Assembly: GCF_905171775.1 (NCBI RefSeq)
Contig: NC_053492.1
Span: forward strand, 330,716,690 to 330,780,689
DNA: 64,000 bases
DNA from: Rana temporaria
Taxonomy: Eukaryota; Chordata; Amphibia; Anura; Ranidae
Reading direction: 5' to 3'
Under the pieces are notes generated by a model. The model saw only the letters and a program-made list of their open reading frames with translations, searched no databases and had not been told where the DNA came from. Shown piece after piece: positions 30,691 to 42,559 of the stretch. A program made the position numbers and the translations under genes. How positions within the stretch are numbered: position 1 is the first letter of the stretch; each line of letters opens with the position of its first letter.

Positions 30691-32604
30691 CACCCCTCTT
30701 GTTTGGGGATATTGGGACACTTATTGCTTTGCTACAAAAACTGAGGCGCTCCCAGTATGGGAGGGGTTATATAGGGAGGAAACTTCCTGTCTGATTGCAC
30801 CAGTGTCCAGCACCTGAAGGTGGAATATAACCCACTTAGTAATTACTAGACTGTGTCCCGTGATGTACTCCAAGAAAAGGATTTTACAGGTAAGCTGTTA
30901 TAAAAATAATTTTTTTTGATATCCGCTCATTTGCCATTACTGAAAATGGGTGAATTGTTCTGCCAACATATTTTCCTGCAAGAGCAGGTCAGCAGATACT
31001 CATCGTACTTATTCTATGTAACATTGGTAACAGTGGACCTAAATTGTTGTCTTAATTCTGCCACGAACATTATGCTGGCACACGTTAAAATTTTTACAAG
31101 GGTAATAACCAACTAGCTTGTGGGAAAATGGAGGTTCTAAATGGAGGCTTGATGACGTTGGGGGGGAATTTTACTTTGTAGTGAGGGAGCACCCCTGTAG
31201 ATATCCTTGCCTTATCTGGTAATAAGGGACCCAGCCTATGATAGTTTTTCAAAGATATCCCAGTGTTTATTAATGATATGTTTAATCTGTCTCTGAATTG
31301 AGAATGGAGTGAATAAAGACCATTTAAAAGTGTCCTTGTTTTGATAGGAGCTATTTTAGCCCTATCAACTTCAAGGGTTTTCTGTAGTTCCAAGTCAACC
31401 TCTCTGACCTCTGCCATGTTGGGGCACTTTTTTTTTCTTTGGGGAGCAGGTGCCTGGTTTTGACAGATGCCCACTGTATTTTTGGCAGTATCTAAAGCTC
31501 AATTCTGTACATGCAAGATCGATACAACATGGGGGAATCTGCCTATGACTTTCTGTGAAAAAATAACTATTGTAAGTAACACGGTTGTGATTATTTTCTC
31601 TTGTAGGATGTCTCAAACTGCAACCGAAGAAATAAAATAAAGATTTCTCCATCAAATACATGCCTCCAGTAAAACAGGATCTTGCCAACACAATCAATTT
31701 GCACCCTGCAATTTTTTCATACATAACGTCTACTACTACATTCTATGGTATTGGAATATTGCATTTTTTTTCTTTTAATAAGGGCTGTCATTACTTATTT
31801 TGAAGGTGCTTTTTTGGGCTGTTATCCTATATTTTCTGCACTACTTTGTAAGTCACTGTACTGGAACAAGCACATTGTCTATTCTGAGATGCATACTTTT
31901 ATTCCAATTAGTGACTTGTGAAGTTGAAGTTGAAAAGTACATGGATAACCAACCCCAGATCATACACCTTCCAAAGCAAGTTCACATTGTCAGCTCTCAT
32001 GTTTGTCATGACTGGTTCCTTTTTTTAAATGTTAATTTTAAGTATAATATTGTTCTTTTACCCTGTGCCTTTCTCTGGTCTACTTGAACATCAGGCATGA
32101 TGAACTGGACAAGGTGTGTTGGGAAAAATGTCAACATAATAAAGTTCATATTTTATGTGAATTTTTAGATGCATTAAAAAAAAAAAAAATTTAATTTTCT
32201 TTTGTGGTTACTATATATGTTATATGGCTTATCTTTTATTATGTACTATATCCATTTTTTAATATGCCATTATTTCGCCTTCTTTGGTTCCTCTTTTCCC
32301 ACCCTCATCAACATGATGATAAAAGTAGAAATAAATAACGAAACCTAAAATAAAACCTTTCTTAGTTTTCATTACATACAAGGTCTCTGCTTCTCCATGC
32401 AATGCAGGGTGCTGTAGCCAAGCAAAAAATGGTAGCAAACCCTCATTTATAACTAGCTTTTAACCTTTTTCGCTGCAGGGCCCTGTGCTCCAATATTAAT
32501 CTTGGCTGGCCAGGCCATTTTTGCAACTTTTCCATTTGCTTTTTTTTAATTTGCCTTTACAGCTTTCATTTTGTTAAAGACCCCCCCCCCCCCCTACTAA
32601 TATA

Positions 32605-33440
32605 TAGGGCACAATGATATTTGCGCAAATGTTTATTAAAACAATTTTAAGTAAAAATGCACTAAAATCATTTTTACGGCAAGATATACAAAACCTGTAT
32701 TGAGTTAGTAAATAACAAATCTTTGTAAATTTTAAATTGCGCCTATTTGAGAAATGGTGAAAATCAGACATGCACACATTTCTCTGAAAGCTGCAAGTGA
32801 AAAAGGAAAAGCTCCAGATTTTTTGTGAATTTTTTTGCGTATGTCCGATTTTATTTTTTATTTTTTTTTCACTATTTCTCAAAGGTGCAGTAGCACTTTT
32901 TTTTTTATTCTACACGTGCTTTCAGAAAATGCATGGTTTAAGTGGTCTTTTCAAATTCTGAAAGCTGTAAACCCAAAAGGAAAACAATACATTTTCTGAA
33001 AGCACATGACCAGTAGGATAAAAAGAAAGGTGCTACTGATTTTTAAGGCACTGCGTTATTTGCGCAAATGTTTATCAAAACAATATTTTCGCTACAAATG
33101 CACTAAAATTAATAGTGTATTTATACATGGCAAAATGTGCAATATTCCTACTAAATATAAAAGTTAATGTATTGAGTTAATAACAAATATTGGTACGTTT
33201 TTTTTTAAATTAAACATTTTTGTGAAATGGTGAAAACTAAGGTACGCAAAACTGTAAATAAAAACAATTTACTCTTCAAATGCTGTAAGTGAGACATTGT
33301 AACCTCCGGATTTTTTAAAGACCCCTCAAACCAGACATTTTCTAAAGATCACATGACCTGTGGAATAAAGTGCTGATTTTTGGGCCCCGCAATAATTGCT
33401 CAAATGTTCATATTGATATTTTTACTACATCGTAGGGGAG
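32605..33440 (+). repeat. Diverged direct repeat, two units plus a scrap
   Basis: TTTGCGCAAATGTTTAT...AAAACAAT...AAATGCACTAAAAT occurs at about 32616 and 33058. Shared downstream blocks include TGAGTTA...AACAAAT and GAAATGGTGAAAA. A partial third start lies near 33400 (TTGCTCAAATGTTCAT). Inverted copies of TTTTCTGAAAGCACATGACC-like sequence occur around 32920 and 32990. The family is unknown. Confidence 0.65.
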
Positions 33441-33595
33441 GTTGAAAAAAGTCCAACCGATGTCTGTGATTATATTGTATATCCCTGTATGGTGTGGTCA
33501 TTCAGGTGCTTCTCTAAAAGTTTTTCTAAAGGTAATGCTCCCTGCTGAAACCACTGCCTGTGGAAGGGAATTCCACATTATAAACGCAACATAAC
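33436..33595 (-). mobile_element. Non-LTR retrotransposon scrap
   Basis: TTGAAAAAAGTCCAACCGATG and CCGCCTGTGGAAGGGAATTCC-like text (here CACTGCCTGTGGAAGGG) resemble a conserved part of vertebrate CR1/L2-type LINE 3' regions. The call is by recognition only. Confidence 0.4.
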
Positions 33596-34383
33596 TTACA
33601 AAATTCCTGATTAATTACTACTAAAGCATCATTCACACGTGCCATACTAAAATTGAGGGCCATGTTTACCTGCACAGGTGTTCCATGCATCCCCATACAG
33701 ACAGTCTCATTTATGTCAATTGGGATGCAATGTTCCCAATCTGACATCACGTGAGTGCATGACCCCAAACAAGGTGAGCTCAGGGACATGCACCCGGACC
33801 TAAATGGATGTCAAATTGGGAGCAACGGTTCTGTTCGTGCAGTTGCTACATTCCAAATGACATCAGTGGGACTACCTGCACAGAGACGCACGGAGCACCT
33901 GTGCTTCCACATATTTGCAAATGCAGTGCAACTAAAACCTCCTGTTTTTAATGCAAATTGCAAGTGTCATGTTTTTGCAGGTTGGCTGGTAAGTGTGCTG
34001 TGAAATTTTTTTTTTGTTTGCTTCCTGAAAAACCTCACAGTACCTGACCTCAATATACTTCATTGGAGCCTTCAGCCCTAATGGAAGTAGTTGGGTGGCT
34101 CTTGGGACAAGTCATGCAAATAAAGTACCTTTGTGGGTGTCGGGGCAAGAGTAAGCAATCCTATACATCCTACCTTAAACGATTGGAAAAACCTCAAAAA
34201 GGATTGGGATTTTAAAGGCAACAAATGGTAAACTCAAAAATTTACAAAAAATATACGAATATTACAAAATTGATAATACAAAATAATGAATATACAATGG
34301 AATTGAATGAGAAATGTGATATACATACTGTCCGTCATGGAATACCATCACCAGAAGATTGATGGCAAATTGGGGCGGATAAC

Positions 34384-34416
34384 AACGCGTTTTGAATGAA
34401 AACATTCTTCATTAAG
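34384..34416 (-). ncRNA. Degenerate hammerhead-like motif in a PLE
   Basis: The minus strand reads TTAATGA, a stem-loop GAATG-TTTT-CATTC, then AAAACGCGTT. This is the same layout as 19030-19061, but the core strands are changed (TTAATGA for CTGATGA, CAAAA for GAAA). It is probably inactive. Confidence 0.5.
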
Positions 34417-36103
34417 GTATTTAACAGTATCAGATATAGAACAGATCAAAAATGTGGATAAATATTAAACATATATACAACAAAGAGAAAAAAATCATCA
34501 CCATCCCAAATTAAATGAACTATGTGAACAGTGAAACTCACTTCTTTAAAAACCTGTGCCAAGAAATAGGGGTATGTGTCTCCCAATGTCACAAGATGCA
34601 GGTGCTTCCCCTTTGCAACCCATAGGGGGACGGAACCAATAGATTCAATGAATGCCGTTAAAAATTCTCACCATATCACTATATCAGGAGAGATAAAAAG
34701 GAGACCCCCCCCCCCCCAATAATGGATAAATAAATAGGAAAGGAAAGTAAACTAGACCAGAGACAAAATATATATATATATATATATATATATTTAAGGA
34801 TTTAAACTCATAAGAAAAAGAAGGAAAAAGCTCCCATATGTTTGAGACTTTAAAGATTTTTTAGTCAAAGAGAACCCATTTGGCCACCGGTGCATTCACT
34901 GTAGCACCAAGCGATGCCTCCTCAGTCTCCAAGGAATGATGCCAAACGTCCTCCTTGGCGTTCCTTTTGTACTCACCTGTCCTCGTTCCTGGTGGTGGAC
35001 CCCTCCTACCCCTCACTGTCACAGGGTGCAGCGAGGTACAGGTGTGTGCGCAATGCGATGCACAACACACTTCAATCAGCAACACGCCGCGTTATCCAGA
35101 CGCGACATAGATGCGACGCCACCATTGGATGGCTGGCCGCTGGCGTCATTGCCGGAGCTGGAAGCTCCGCCGCGGCCATCTTGCTGAAGGGCTTTAGCAA
35201 TGTCTAGCCACGGACGTCATCCCCGGAACCGGAAGTTCTACCGCGGCCATCTTGCCGAAGGGCTTCAGCAACACTAAAGGTCTGGCAAAGCTCCCCTGGT
35301 GGTAAGCCAGGGGAGATTGCCAGGATAGCAATAGGTTTGACAGAAGACTTATTGGGGGGGGGGGGCGCGCCATGAAGAACAACAATGCGATGCATGGTAA
35401 ATCGCATTGGGCTAGGAAAAAGGGAACCATTCAGAGAGAGGTAAAAAAGAGGCACCCACCTCTCTAAAACAAAAAATATATTCTCATAATGCCCCCTGAT
35501 GGAAATGACGGGACAAATTAAAAATGAAAAAAGGAAACAAAAAACCACCACTGCCAGGGTATTGCCCTAAGGATGTAAATTACATCCCAATGGGTTTGGA
35601 GACAACTGGGCAGTAAGCCTCAGGAGTCTCCCCTGGCAGCGGATGGGGAGAGGGATGAAAGGAGATGGCGCATATAGGGGAGCATCTGCTATAGCTGATT
35701 CATCACATAAGTGGCACAACACCCAAAAACCTGTCGGCACAGATTAATAAATAACATGGAGAGCAAACCATATTCCTGAGTTGCTAAATAACAATAATAT
35801 ATACTCGCATAGTATTCACTTGCGAGAGTCTGCATTGTAGCAATATTTAATTTCAACAAATATACAGTATATAATGATATACAAAAAAATCAGAAAAACA
35901 AAAAATCTCCCAGATTTATTAATCAAATCTAAAAAGGATTCCCCTTGTTTGACTCTGTTCATGGGGTACAAATCAAGGGAGGTGATGTTATTAAAAAATG
36001 GAACATCAGAATGGCAATAAACCATGAATGGTTGGCCAAAAAAGTTATCCATTTAATAGGGGGGGAGGGATGAACGGAGAGATCCAGGAAATCTACAGTC
36101 TCT

Positions 36104-36809
36104 GGCCCGGATTTAGATACATTTGCGTATCTTTCGGTGGGCGTAGCGTATCTCAGATACGCTACGGTAGGTCCCGTATTCAGAAAGAATTTGCGCGTAG
36201 TGTAACTGGGCCGGCGTCAGCCCGCCTAATTCAAATGTAGATGATGTGGGCGTGTTTTATTTAAATTACGTGTGACCCCACGTAATTGACGTTTCTTATG
36301 AACGGCGCATGTGCCGTCCGTGAACGTTTCCAAGTGCGCATGCTCCAAATTACGCAGCAAACTGTCAATGCTTTCGACGTGACCGTAACTTACGTACAAC
36401 CCTATTCGCGAACGACTTACGCAAACAACGTAAAATACGACGCTGTTCGTACGTTTTCGACGTCCATACCTAACATGACTTACCCCTGCTTTATGAGGGG
36501 TAACTTTACGCCGGAAAAAGCCTAACGTAAACGACGTAAAAAAATGCGCCGGGCGGACGTACGTTTCTGAATCGGCGTATCTACCTAATTTGCATATTCG
36601 ACGCGTAAATATACGGAAGCGCCACCTAGCGGCCAGCGTAAATATGCAACTAAGATACGACGGCGTAAGAGGTTTACGCCAGTCGGATCTTAGAAAAATT
36701 CTGGCGTATCTTGTTTTCTGAATACAGAAAAAAGATACGCCGGAGCTTCCTAGAAGTTACGCGGCGTATCAATAGATACGCCAGCGTAACTTCTTTATGA
36801 ATCTGGGCC
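36104..36809. mobile_element. Harbinger-like MITE (706 bp)
   Basis: It starts GGCCCGGATTTAGATAC and ends ATGAATCTGGGCC, with TCT on both sides (36101-36103, 36810-36812). The interior is full of TACG/CGTA motifs and has no transposase. A 3-bp duplication would fit PIF/Harbinger, but TCT is not the usual TWA target. Confidence 0.65.
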
Positions 36810-36914
36810 TCTGAATCCACCAAAGGGGGGGGGGGAGAGGAAGAAGGGAAAAGCGGAATTGCCAATCAATCCATTTTCCCAGAGCTAAAACCCTCCAAAA
36901 AGGGTCTATAGCTT

Positions 36915-37135
36915 TCACTCTTGTTCAGGCCGGGAGGTGTTGTGGGCCCTTAGGTGCCTGATCCAGCGCATTTCGCGCTGGAGCAGGACCTTGTTCCAAT
37001 CGCCTCCTCTGAGTGGAATGTGGACTCGATCCAATACAGTAAAATTGACTGCCGGCATGTGGTAACCATGGCATCTGGCTACGTGTCTACCAAGAGGGAG
37101 ATATAAATTGCAGATACGCATAGAGTGTATATGCT
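36915..37135 (-). pseudogene. PLE GIY-YIG endonuclease, C-terminal scrap
   Basis: The minus strand encodes a segment with HMPAVNFTVLDRVHIPLRGG, then LLQREMRWIRHL. In GIY-YIG endonucleases of PLEs the RGGD block and the Glu of the RE-x-x-WI block lie near the end of the domain; the latter contains the metal-binding Glu. The GIY and YIG strands are missing because of the upstream deletion. Confidence 0.75.
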
Positions 37136-37139
37136 TATC

Positions 37140-38156
37140 AACCCACCTGTGAAGTTCCTGTTTGGTTTTTCCTACTCGCGCAAATGCTTGGTATCGATAC
37201 CGATACTAGTATCGGTATTGGAACAACCCTAGTCAAAATAAACCCATTAAACTTCCAGTCAGTGGTGGGTTGTTGTTTTAATACACGATCAATGGCCTCC
37301 AATCCCAGAATATGTGGAATACTGTTGTATAATGAATCCCCTTCAATAGTTACTAGGATCGCATCGCAAGGAATTGTCAAGTCTTCCAACATTTGGAGGA
37401 GATGGATCGTGTCTCTTGTGTAGGACGGTAGGTCAAAGACATGGGGTCTGAGATACTGGTCAATCACTTGACTCGCCCCTTCCGAGATGAATCCATTGCC
37501 CAATATGATAGGCCTTCCAGGTGGATCCTGGATGTTTTTATGCACCTTGGGTTGCCATGGATTTTGGGTTCGAATTAAATCCCATACATCCTTGACGATA
37601 ATGCCATTACCATAAAAATCTTCCACAAGCTGATAGAATTCACTGTTGAATCTATCGACCGTTGCCGAAGAGATTTTTCGATAGCATTGTTTGTTAAGAA
37701 TTTTAAGGCACATTTTCTCGTAGTCACTGTCATCAGAGCAACATTGCCACCTTTGTCTGATGCCTTTATTGTTACTTTGGAGTTGTTTTTTAGGGTTTTC
37801 AATGCGTGTTGCTGTTCCGCATTCAAATTACAGCGATTATTATTAGTTTTTAAACCTTCTAGTTCTCTAGATATTTGTTTGACAAAAAGTGAGATTGCAG
37901 GATTTTGATTCAGTGCAGGAAATTTGTTTGATTTCCGTTTGGAATGTTTTATTTTAACTGCACCTACCTCATCTTCCTCAACATCGTTCTCTGCCAAAGC
38001 CTCCTCCTCCCATGCTCCATCTAAGGAAGCATTTTCCTGTAGGAGGAGGTTTAGGTCTCTTAGGGCTTTGAAATCTGCTGTTTTTAGGTTAGGAGCCAAC
38101 TCATTTTTCTGATTGGTCTGTTTGATGTCAAGACTTTTATAAAAAAAAGTCTTCAA
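37140..38156 (-). pseudogene. PLE reverse transcriptase, N-terminal half
   Basis: The minus strand carries typical PLE RT text: TIKASDKGGNVALM (fingers), LKILNKQCYRKI, WQPKVHKNIQDPPGRPIILG and DAILVTIEGDSLYNSIPH (motif A region). Here the usual LVTxDVxSLYTSIPH pattern has changed, so the catalytic Asp appears lost. A frameshift near 37600-37700 separates two frames. The gene stops at 37215 beside a short TATCGATACCGATACTAG palindrome; motif C is absent. Confidence 0.85.
37184..37222. repeat. Short ATCGGTAT palindrome at the PLE deletion
   Basis: GGTATCGATACCGATAC/TAGTATCGGTATTGG is nearly self-complementary and lies exactly at the RT breakpoint, either a tiny inserted element or a fill-in product. 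Confidence 0.6.
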
Positions 38157-38274
38157 GCGAATAGGTTTATATCTTTATACGCTTCGAAAGGATCAATACT
38201 GGTATTAGGGCAGAAGGAGAGGCCAAAAGAAAGAACCTCATGTTCTACCGGTGTTGGGATATGTGAGGACAGAT

Positions 38275-39281
38275 TTATGATGTTGTTCCATCCTCCTGTA
38301 CTATATTGGCCAGAGGTTCTGTTATCTGAGTTTGAGGGAGCGGGGATACCAAGGGTACCCCCTTCTTGTCCAAAAAATCATCCAAAGGAGTACGTGGAAT
38401 CTTTGAAATAGCTCCAGTCTCTTTACGAGGAAAAAATTTACCTCTGTTGGATGGGGAGTCTCTAATGCTCCCATTGGATGCCCTCCTTGTGGAACCTCCA
38501 CCTCTATCACCCTGCGAGAAAGATACCTGAGAATCAGTAATCGGTCTTTTACTTATTTGTTGGACCTCCCCTTCTGTGCCATGTTTGGAAAAGGGGCCTT
38601 TTCTTTTTGTAGAAATTCGACCTGTATTGGAAGAGACCGATGAAGAGGAATTAGACGATGTATCAGACAAATAATCATTGGTTTTTACATCTTTGCTTTG
38701 GTTGTTTTTCTAGTGTTTTTATTTTTGAATTTTTTCTTTTTTCTTTTTTTCCTGATTCCATTTAGAGGCCCTGCCCTCACAAAAGGCATTTTTGTCCCTG
38801 CAGTATTTTTTCTCCTTTTTAATGAGGATTTGTCTGCTGAAGTTCTCTAGATGTTCTTTCAAATTTTCCTCTTGTCCAGCATATTCATCCATGTTTTTTT
38901 AAGGGTGTGAAACGGGCATATAATGATTCAATCTCTTTGTCTAGAACTTCTTAAGTTGTTGTTTGTATTCATTCTGTAATAGTTGCATTAGATTTTTGGA
39001 ACATTCATTTAATTTGTTTTCCCAGCTAATTTTAAGCTCCTTGCTAATGTTATCCAATATTGGAAAGATTTGAATCCTCAATCCAATCGGATTGATATGT
39101 TCACAAATGTATATCTTTCCATTGATTGGATATGCCAATGCAAGGCAGACTTTTTCTCCAACGTCTTAGTCAGATTAAAAAATACAGAGACTAAATCTGA
39201 TGCTAACTGTTCTTTTCCTTGATAACTCCTCTCAATCTGAGCCATAAGTTCCTCCCAATGCCCTCCCTGTAGATCCCCCAT
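38275..39281 (-). pseudogene. PLE N-terminal extension
   Basis: Frames on the minus strand from 39281 (MGDLQGGHWEELMAQIERSY) through 38275 form the region before RT. It includes a helical segment (ELKISWENKLNECSKN) and a Ser/Arg/Lys-rich part (SSNSSSSVSSNTGRISTKRK, GKFFPRKETG). No catalytic domain is seen. Several frameshifts. Assignment rests on position directly upstream of the RT. Confidence 0.6.
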
Positions 39282-39712
39282 TGTCCAAAATCAAGGAAAC
39301 CCAATTCAAGATTGAAAAACACTAAGGAGAAAAAATAAACATATGCTAGTAATCACAAATGTACTAACAAATTATTATAGATGACAACTTCATGTGATGC
39401 TGGACCTCCAGGATTGAAAGAACTGAAGTCCTGAAAGTAAAAGGAACAGACCAAGTACACCAAAGCTGAGGCAGAAAATCGCTTACTCCTGCAGTGAATA
39501 AATGAGGGTGGGCTGTCTATATGACTTGCTGCAGCTTCTGAAGAACACTGTAAGAAGCTTATAATGTGCATTGAAATCTATACGAGAGAGGAGTCTGTCC
39601 AACTGTGCAAAACTGGAGGTTGGCTATACATTTTCTTCGATTGGTATCTTATACTGTGAATAAATCTCATCTTGCGCACTAGGCAAAGGTTATCTTGCAG
39701 AATGCTATATAC

Positions 39713-39863
39713 CAGGTATCTGCAATTAGCAGACCTCCAGCTGTTGCAGAACTACAAGTCCCATGAGGCATAGCAAGACTGACAGCAACAAGCATGACAT
39801 CCAGAGGCATGATGGGACTTGTAGTTTTGCAACAGATGGAGGTCCGCTAATTGCATATCCCTG
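39713..39863. mobile_element. hAT-type snap-back MITE (151 bp)
   Basis: It starts CAGGTATCTGCAATTAGC and ends GCTAATTGCATATCCCTG, with perfect 8-bp duplications CTATATAC at 39705-39712 and 39864-39871. The interior shares GTTGCA and ACTACAAGTCCCAT with 2935-3085, so the two are related families. Confidence 0.9.
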
Positions 39864-39886
39864 CTATATACTATTTTAAGTAGATA

Positions 39887-41500
39887 CAGTTGTGCTCATA
39901 AGTTTACATACCCTGGCAGAATGTATGATTTTCTTGGCCATTTTTCAGAGAATATGAATGATAACACAAACCTTTCTTTCACTCATGGACATGGTTAGTG
40001 TTTGGCTGAAGCCATTTATTATCAATCAACCGTGTTTACTCTTTTTAAATCCTAATGAAAACATAAACTACCCAAATGACCCTGTTCAAAAGTTTACATA
40101 CCCCAGTTTTTAATACTGTGTATTGCCCCCTTTAACTTCAATGACAGCTTTCAAGACTTCAGTCTTTTGTGGCTGAGGCTTATTCACACGGATGGTAAAG
40201 CTGCCCTTTCCTCTTCGCAAAAAGCCTCCAGTTCCTGTAAATTCTTGAGCTGTCTTGCATGAACTGCACATTTTAGATCTCCCCAGAGTGGCTCAATGAT
40301 ATTTAGATCAGGAGTCTAAGATAGCCACTTCAGAACCTTCATTTTATTCTGCTGTAGCCAATGACAGGTTGACTTGGCCTTGTGTTTTAGATCATTGTCA
40401 TGTTGGAATGTCCAAGTACATCCCATGCGCAGCTTCCTGGCTGATGAATGCAAATGTTCCTCCTGTATTTGATTACATACTGCATTAATATTGCCATTAA
40501 TTTTGCCCAAAATATTCATGTGTCTTTGTAGCTTGCACATCCCCTAAAACCTCAGAGATCCACCCCGTGTTTGACAGTAGGAATGGTGTACCTTTTATCC
40601 TAGGCCTTGTTGACTCCGCTCCAAATGTATTGTTTATGGTTGCGGCCAAAAAGCAAAATTTTGGTCTCATCACTCCAAATGACTTTGTGCCAGAAGGTTT
40701 GAGGCTTGTCTCTGTGGTGTTTGGCGTATTGTAAGCGGGATACTCTGGCATTTGCGTAGTTATGGCTTTCTCCTGGCAACCCGACCATGCAACCCATCAA
40801 GTGCCTCCTTATTGTGCATCATGAAATGGCCATGCCACATGTTTTCAGAGAGTCCTGTATTTCACCTGAAGTTATTTGTGGGTTTTTTTTTTGCATCCCG
40901 AACAATTTTCCTGGCAGTTGTGGCTGACATTTTAGTTGGTCTCCCTGACCATGGTTTGGTTTCAACAGAACCCCTCATTTTCCACTTCTTGATTAGAGTT
41001 TGAACACTGCTGATTGGCATTCTCAATTCCTTGGATATCTTTTTATATGCCTTTCCTGTTTTACACAGTTCGACTACCTTTTTCCTGCAGATCCTTTGCC
41101 AATTCTTTTGCTTTCCCCAGGCCTCAGAGTCCAGAAATGTCAGTGCAGCACTGGATGAAAGATGCAAGGGTCTGTCAGAAATCCAGAAACTTTTTGACCT
41201 TTTTGTATACACACACACATTACTTACAAGCAAACAGATTGCAGGTGAGGATGGTAACCTTTTTAATAGCCATTCAATCCCCTTTGTGTCAACTTGTGTG
41301 CATGTTATCAGGCCAAAATTACCATGATTTGGAAACTTTTGATCAGGGTGATTTGGGCAGTTTATGTTGTCATTATGATTTTAAAAAGTGTAAAGACAGT
41401 TGATAATGGCTTCAGCCAAACAATAACCATGAGTGAAAGAAAAGTTTTTGGTAATGTTCATATTCTCTGAAAAATGGCCAAGAAATCATAATTGTGTATA
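39887..41500 (-). mobile_element. Tc1/mariner transposon, right end decayed
   Basis: The left end CAGTTGTGCTCATAAGTTTA follows TA at 39885-39886. The right side keeps the inner repeat (TTCATATTCTCTGAAAAATGG, AAGAAATCATAATTGTG) but the outermost bases are missing or changed near 41490-41500. Transposase remnants are on the minus strand. Confidence 0.85.
40316..41240 (-). pseudogene. Tc1-type transposase, multiply broken
   Basis: Minus-strand pieces in order are a helix-turn-helix region (KTGKAYKKISKELRMPISSV, then WSGRPTKMS, open at 40862-41233), a core start with VIWSDETKILLFG (first Asp, about 40690), and TWTFQHDNDLKHKAKS (second Asp region, about 40410). The third acidic block is degraded before 40320. 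Stops and shifts separate the pieces. Confidence 0.87.
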
Positions 41501-42559
41501 TCGTACAAGTAATTAGACACACTTAATGTACATGTGATAACTCCACTGCAGGTTTCTAGTATCCAGTTGTTACGATAAATCCTGCTAGTCTAGGGTATGA
41601 TTCCCCCTTTAACCTCTCCGACCTTTGATCGATGTACCATGCAAATCAGATATCTAAGGCCCCGTACACACGACCAAACATGTCTGCTGAAACTGGTCCG
41701 CGGGCCAGTTTCAGCAGACATGTTCGGGCGTGTGTAGGCCCGAGCGGACAGGATTCCAGCAAACATTTGCCCGCCGGGCCTTTTCCCAGCGGACAAATAT
41801 TCCTGGACTTGTTTTAAAACAGCCCGCTGGAATCCTGTCCGCTCGGACATGTTCGGTCGTCTGTACAGACCTACCGTACATGTCCGAGCGCCCGCCATCC
41901 CTCGCAGGCGTCGAATGACTTCGACGCATGCGTGGAAGCATTTAACTGGCAGGCCCGGCCGCGTCATCGTCGCGGCGACACCGCGGACACGCCCCGCGTA
42001 TTGTTTACGCGCGGATTTCTGTACGATGGTTAGTACAGCCATCGTACAGAAATCCCCGGGCAGACACGTACGGTGAAAACGGTCCGGCGGACCAGTTTCA
42101 TCGTACATGTTTGCCCGTGTGTACACGGCCTGAGAGTCAAACTCTATTGAACAAGAAATACACGCATCCTATGCTAAGTTCAAAGGAAAATGGCTGTATT
42201 TCGATTCTTGCTCTTGCATTTTATATAAAAAATGGTTAACAAAAGGCATGCACAGTACATACGATTATTCAAAAGGCAGTGAAAACTGGTCTAAACAAGT
42301 AGTGTTTGTTCTATTGCTCCTCTTGCTTCCCAGGACCAGAGAATTCAAAACATAGATAAGAGACGTGTGAACAGTTATGTACAAGAAGCTAAATTTGATA
42401 CATTCTTATGGGAACACAACAAAATATTCTGACTTCTACAAGCTGGTGCAACTTGTGTGAAACTAAAGGGAAACTCTAACTGTACATGAATACTGAAATG
42501 GCTGACAGAATACAAAATGGATGCTTGACATAACCGTTCAACCTCCTCTTAAAGATGAC
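41501..42559. other. Unclassified DNA around a MITE
   Basis: Apart from the MITE at 41658-42130 no gene or known repeat was recognised. The flanks at 41576-41657 and 42131-42540 read as one AT-rich, non-coding unit, possibly a decayed retroelement end. Confidence 0.35.
41658..42130. mobile_element. Harbinger-like MITE (473 bp)
   Basis: It starts GGCCCCGTACACACGAC and ends GTGTGTACACGGCC, with TAA before (41655-41657) and TGA after (42131-42133), a slightly changed 3-bp duplication. The interior is palindromic (ACATGTCTGCTGAAACTGG and its complement at 41680-41722). Open frames on both strands here are artefacts of its GC-rich symmetry. Confidence 0.75.

Larger units (their letters stand above)
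21332..30908 (+). mobile_element. DIRS-1: old DIRS element split by DIRS-2
   Basis: The left end (about 21332: TTTCTTTATCGTACATCACGG) and right end (about 30850-30908: TGTACTCCAAGAAAAGG, ATTTTACAGGTAAGCTGTTAT) match the internal complementary region at about 30600-30690. Internal remnants in order are a gag-like piece (22440-22824), RT scraps (near 29340-29550) and a recombinase (29640-30509). DIRS-2 occupies 22930-28395. A large RT deletion and a minisatellite separate DIRS-2 from the recombinase. Confidence 0.85.
30909..34139. other. Mostly unclassified, low-copy-looking DNA
   Basis: No credible gene was found. Short open frames (31094-31474 minus; 31800-32087 plus) have no recognisable domain. 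Sub-features are a C-run at 32581-32594, a diverged direct repeat (32605-33440) and a LINE-tail scrap (33436-33595). Confidence 0.5.
34140..39300 (-). mobile_element. Penelope-like element, core deleted
   Basis: On the minus strand, from 39300 to 34140, the order is an N-terminal extension, RT N-half, the last part of a GIY-YIG endonuclease, then a non-coding 3' region with a hammerhead-like motif. RT palm and most of the endonuclease are missing at 37140-37215. A MITE sits at 36104-36809 between coding end and 3' region. End points are approximate; no target duplication was found. Confidence 0.8.

Noticed and set aside
31094..31724. Possible host exon on the minus strand
   Set aside because: No recognisable domain, no convincing splice structure and no conserved neighbour; left as unclassified.
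41590..42126. 178-codon minus-strand frame
   Set aside because: It coincides with a palindromic Harbinger-like MITE and repeats the same peptide on both strands.
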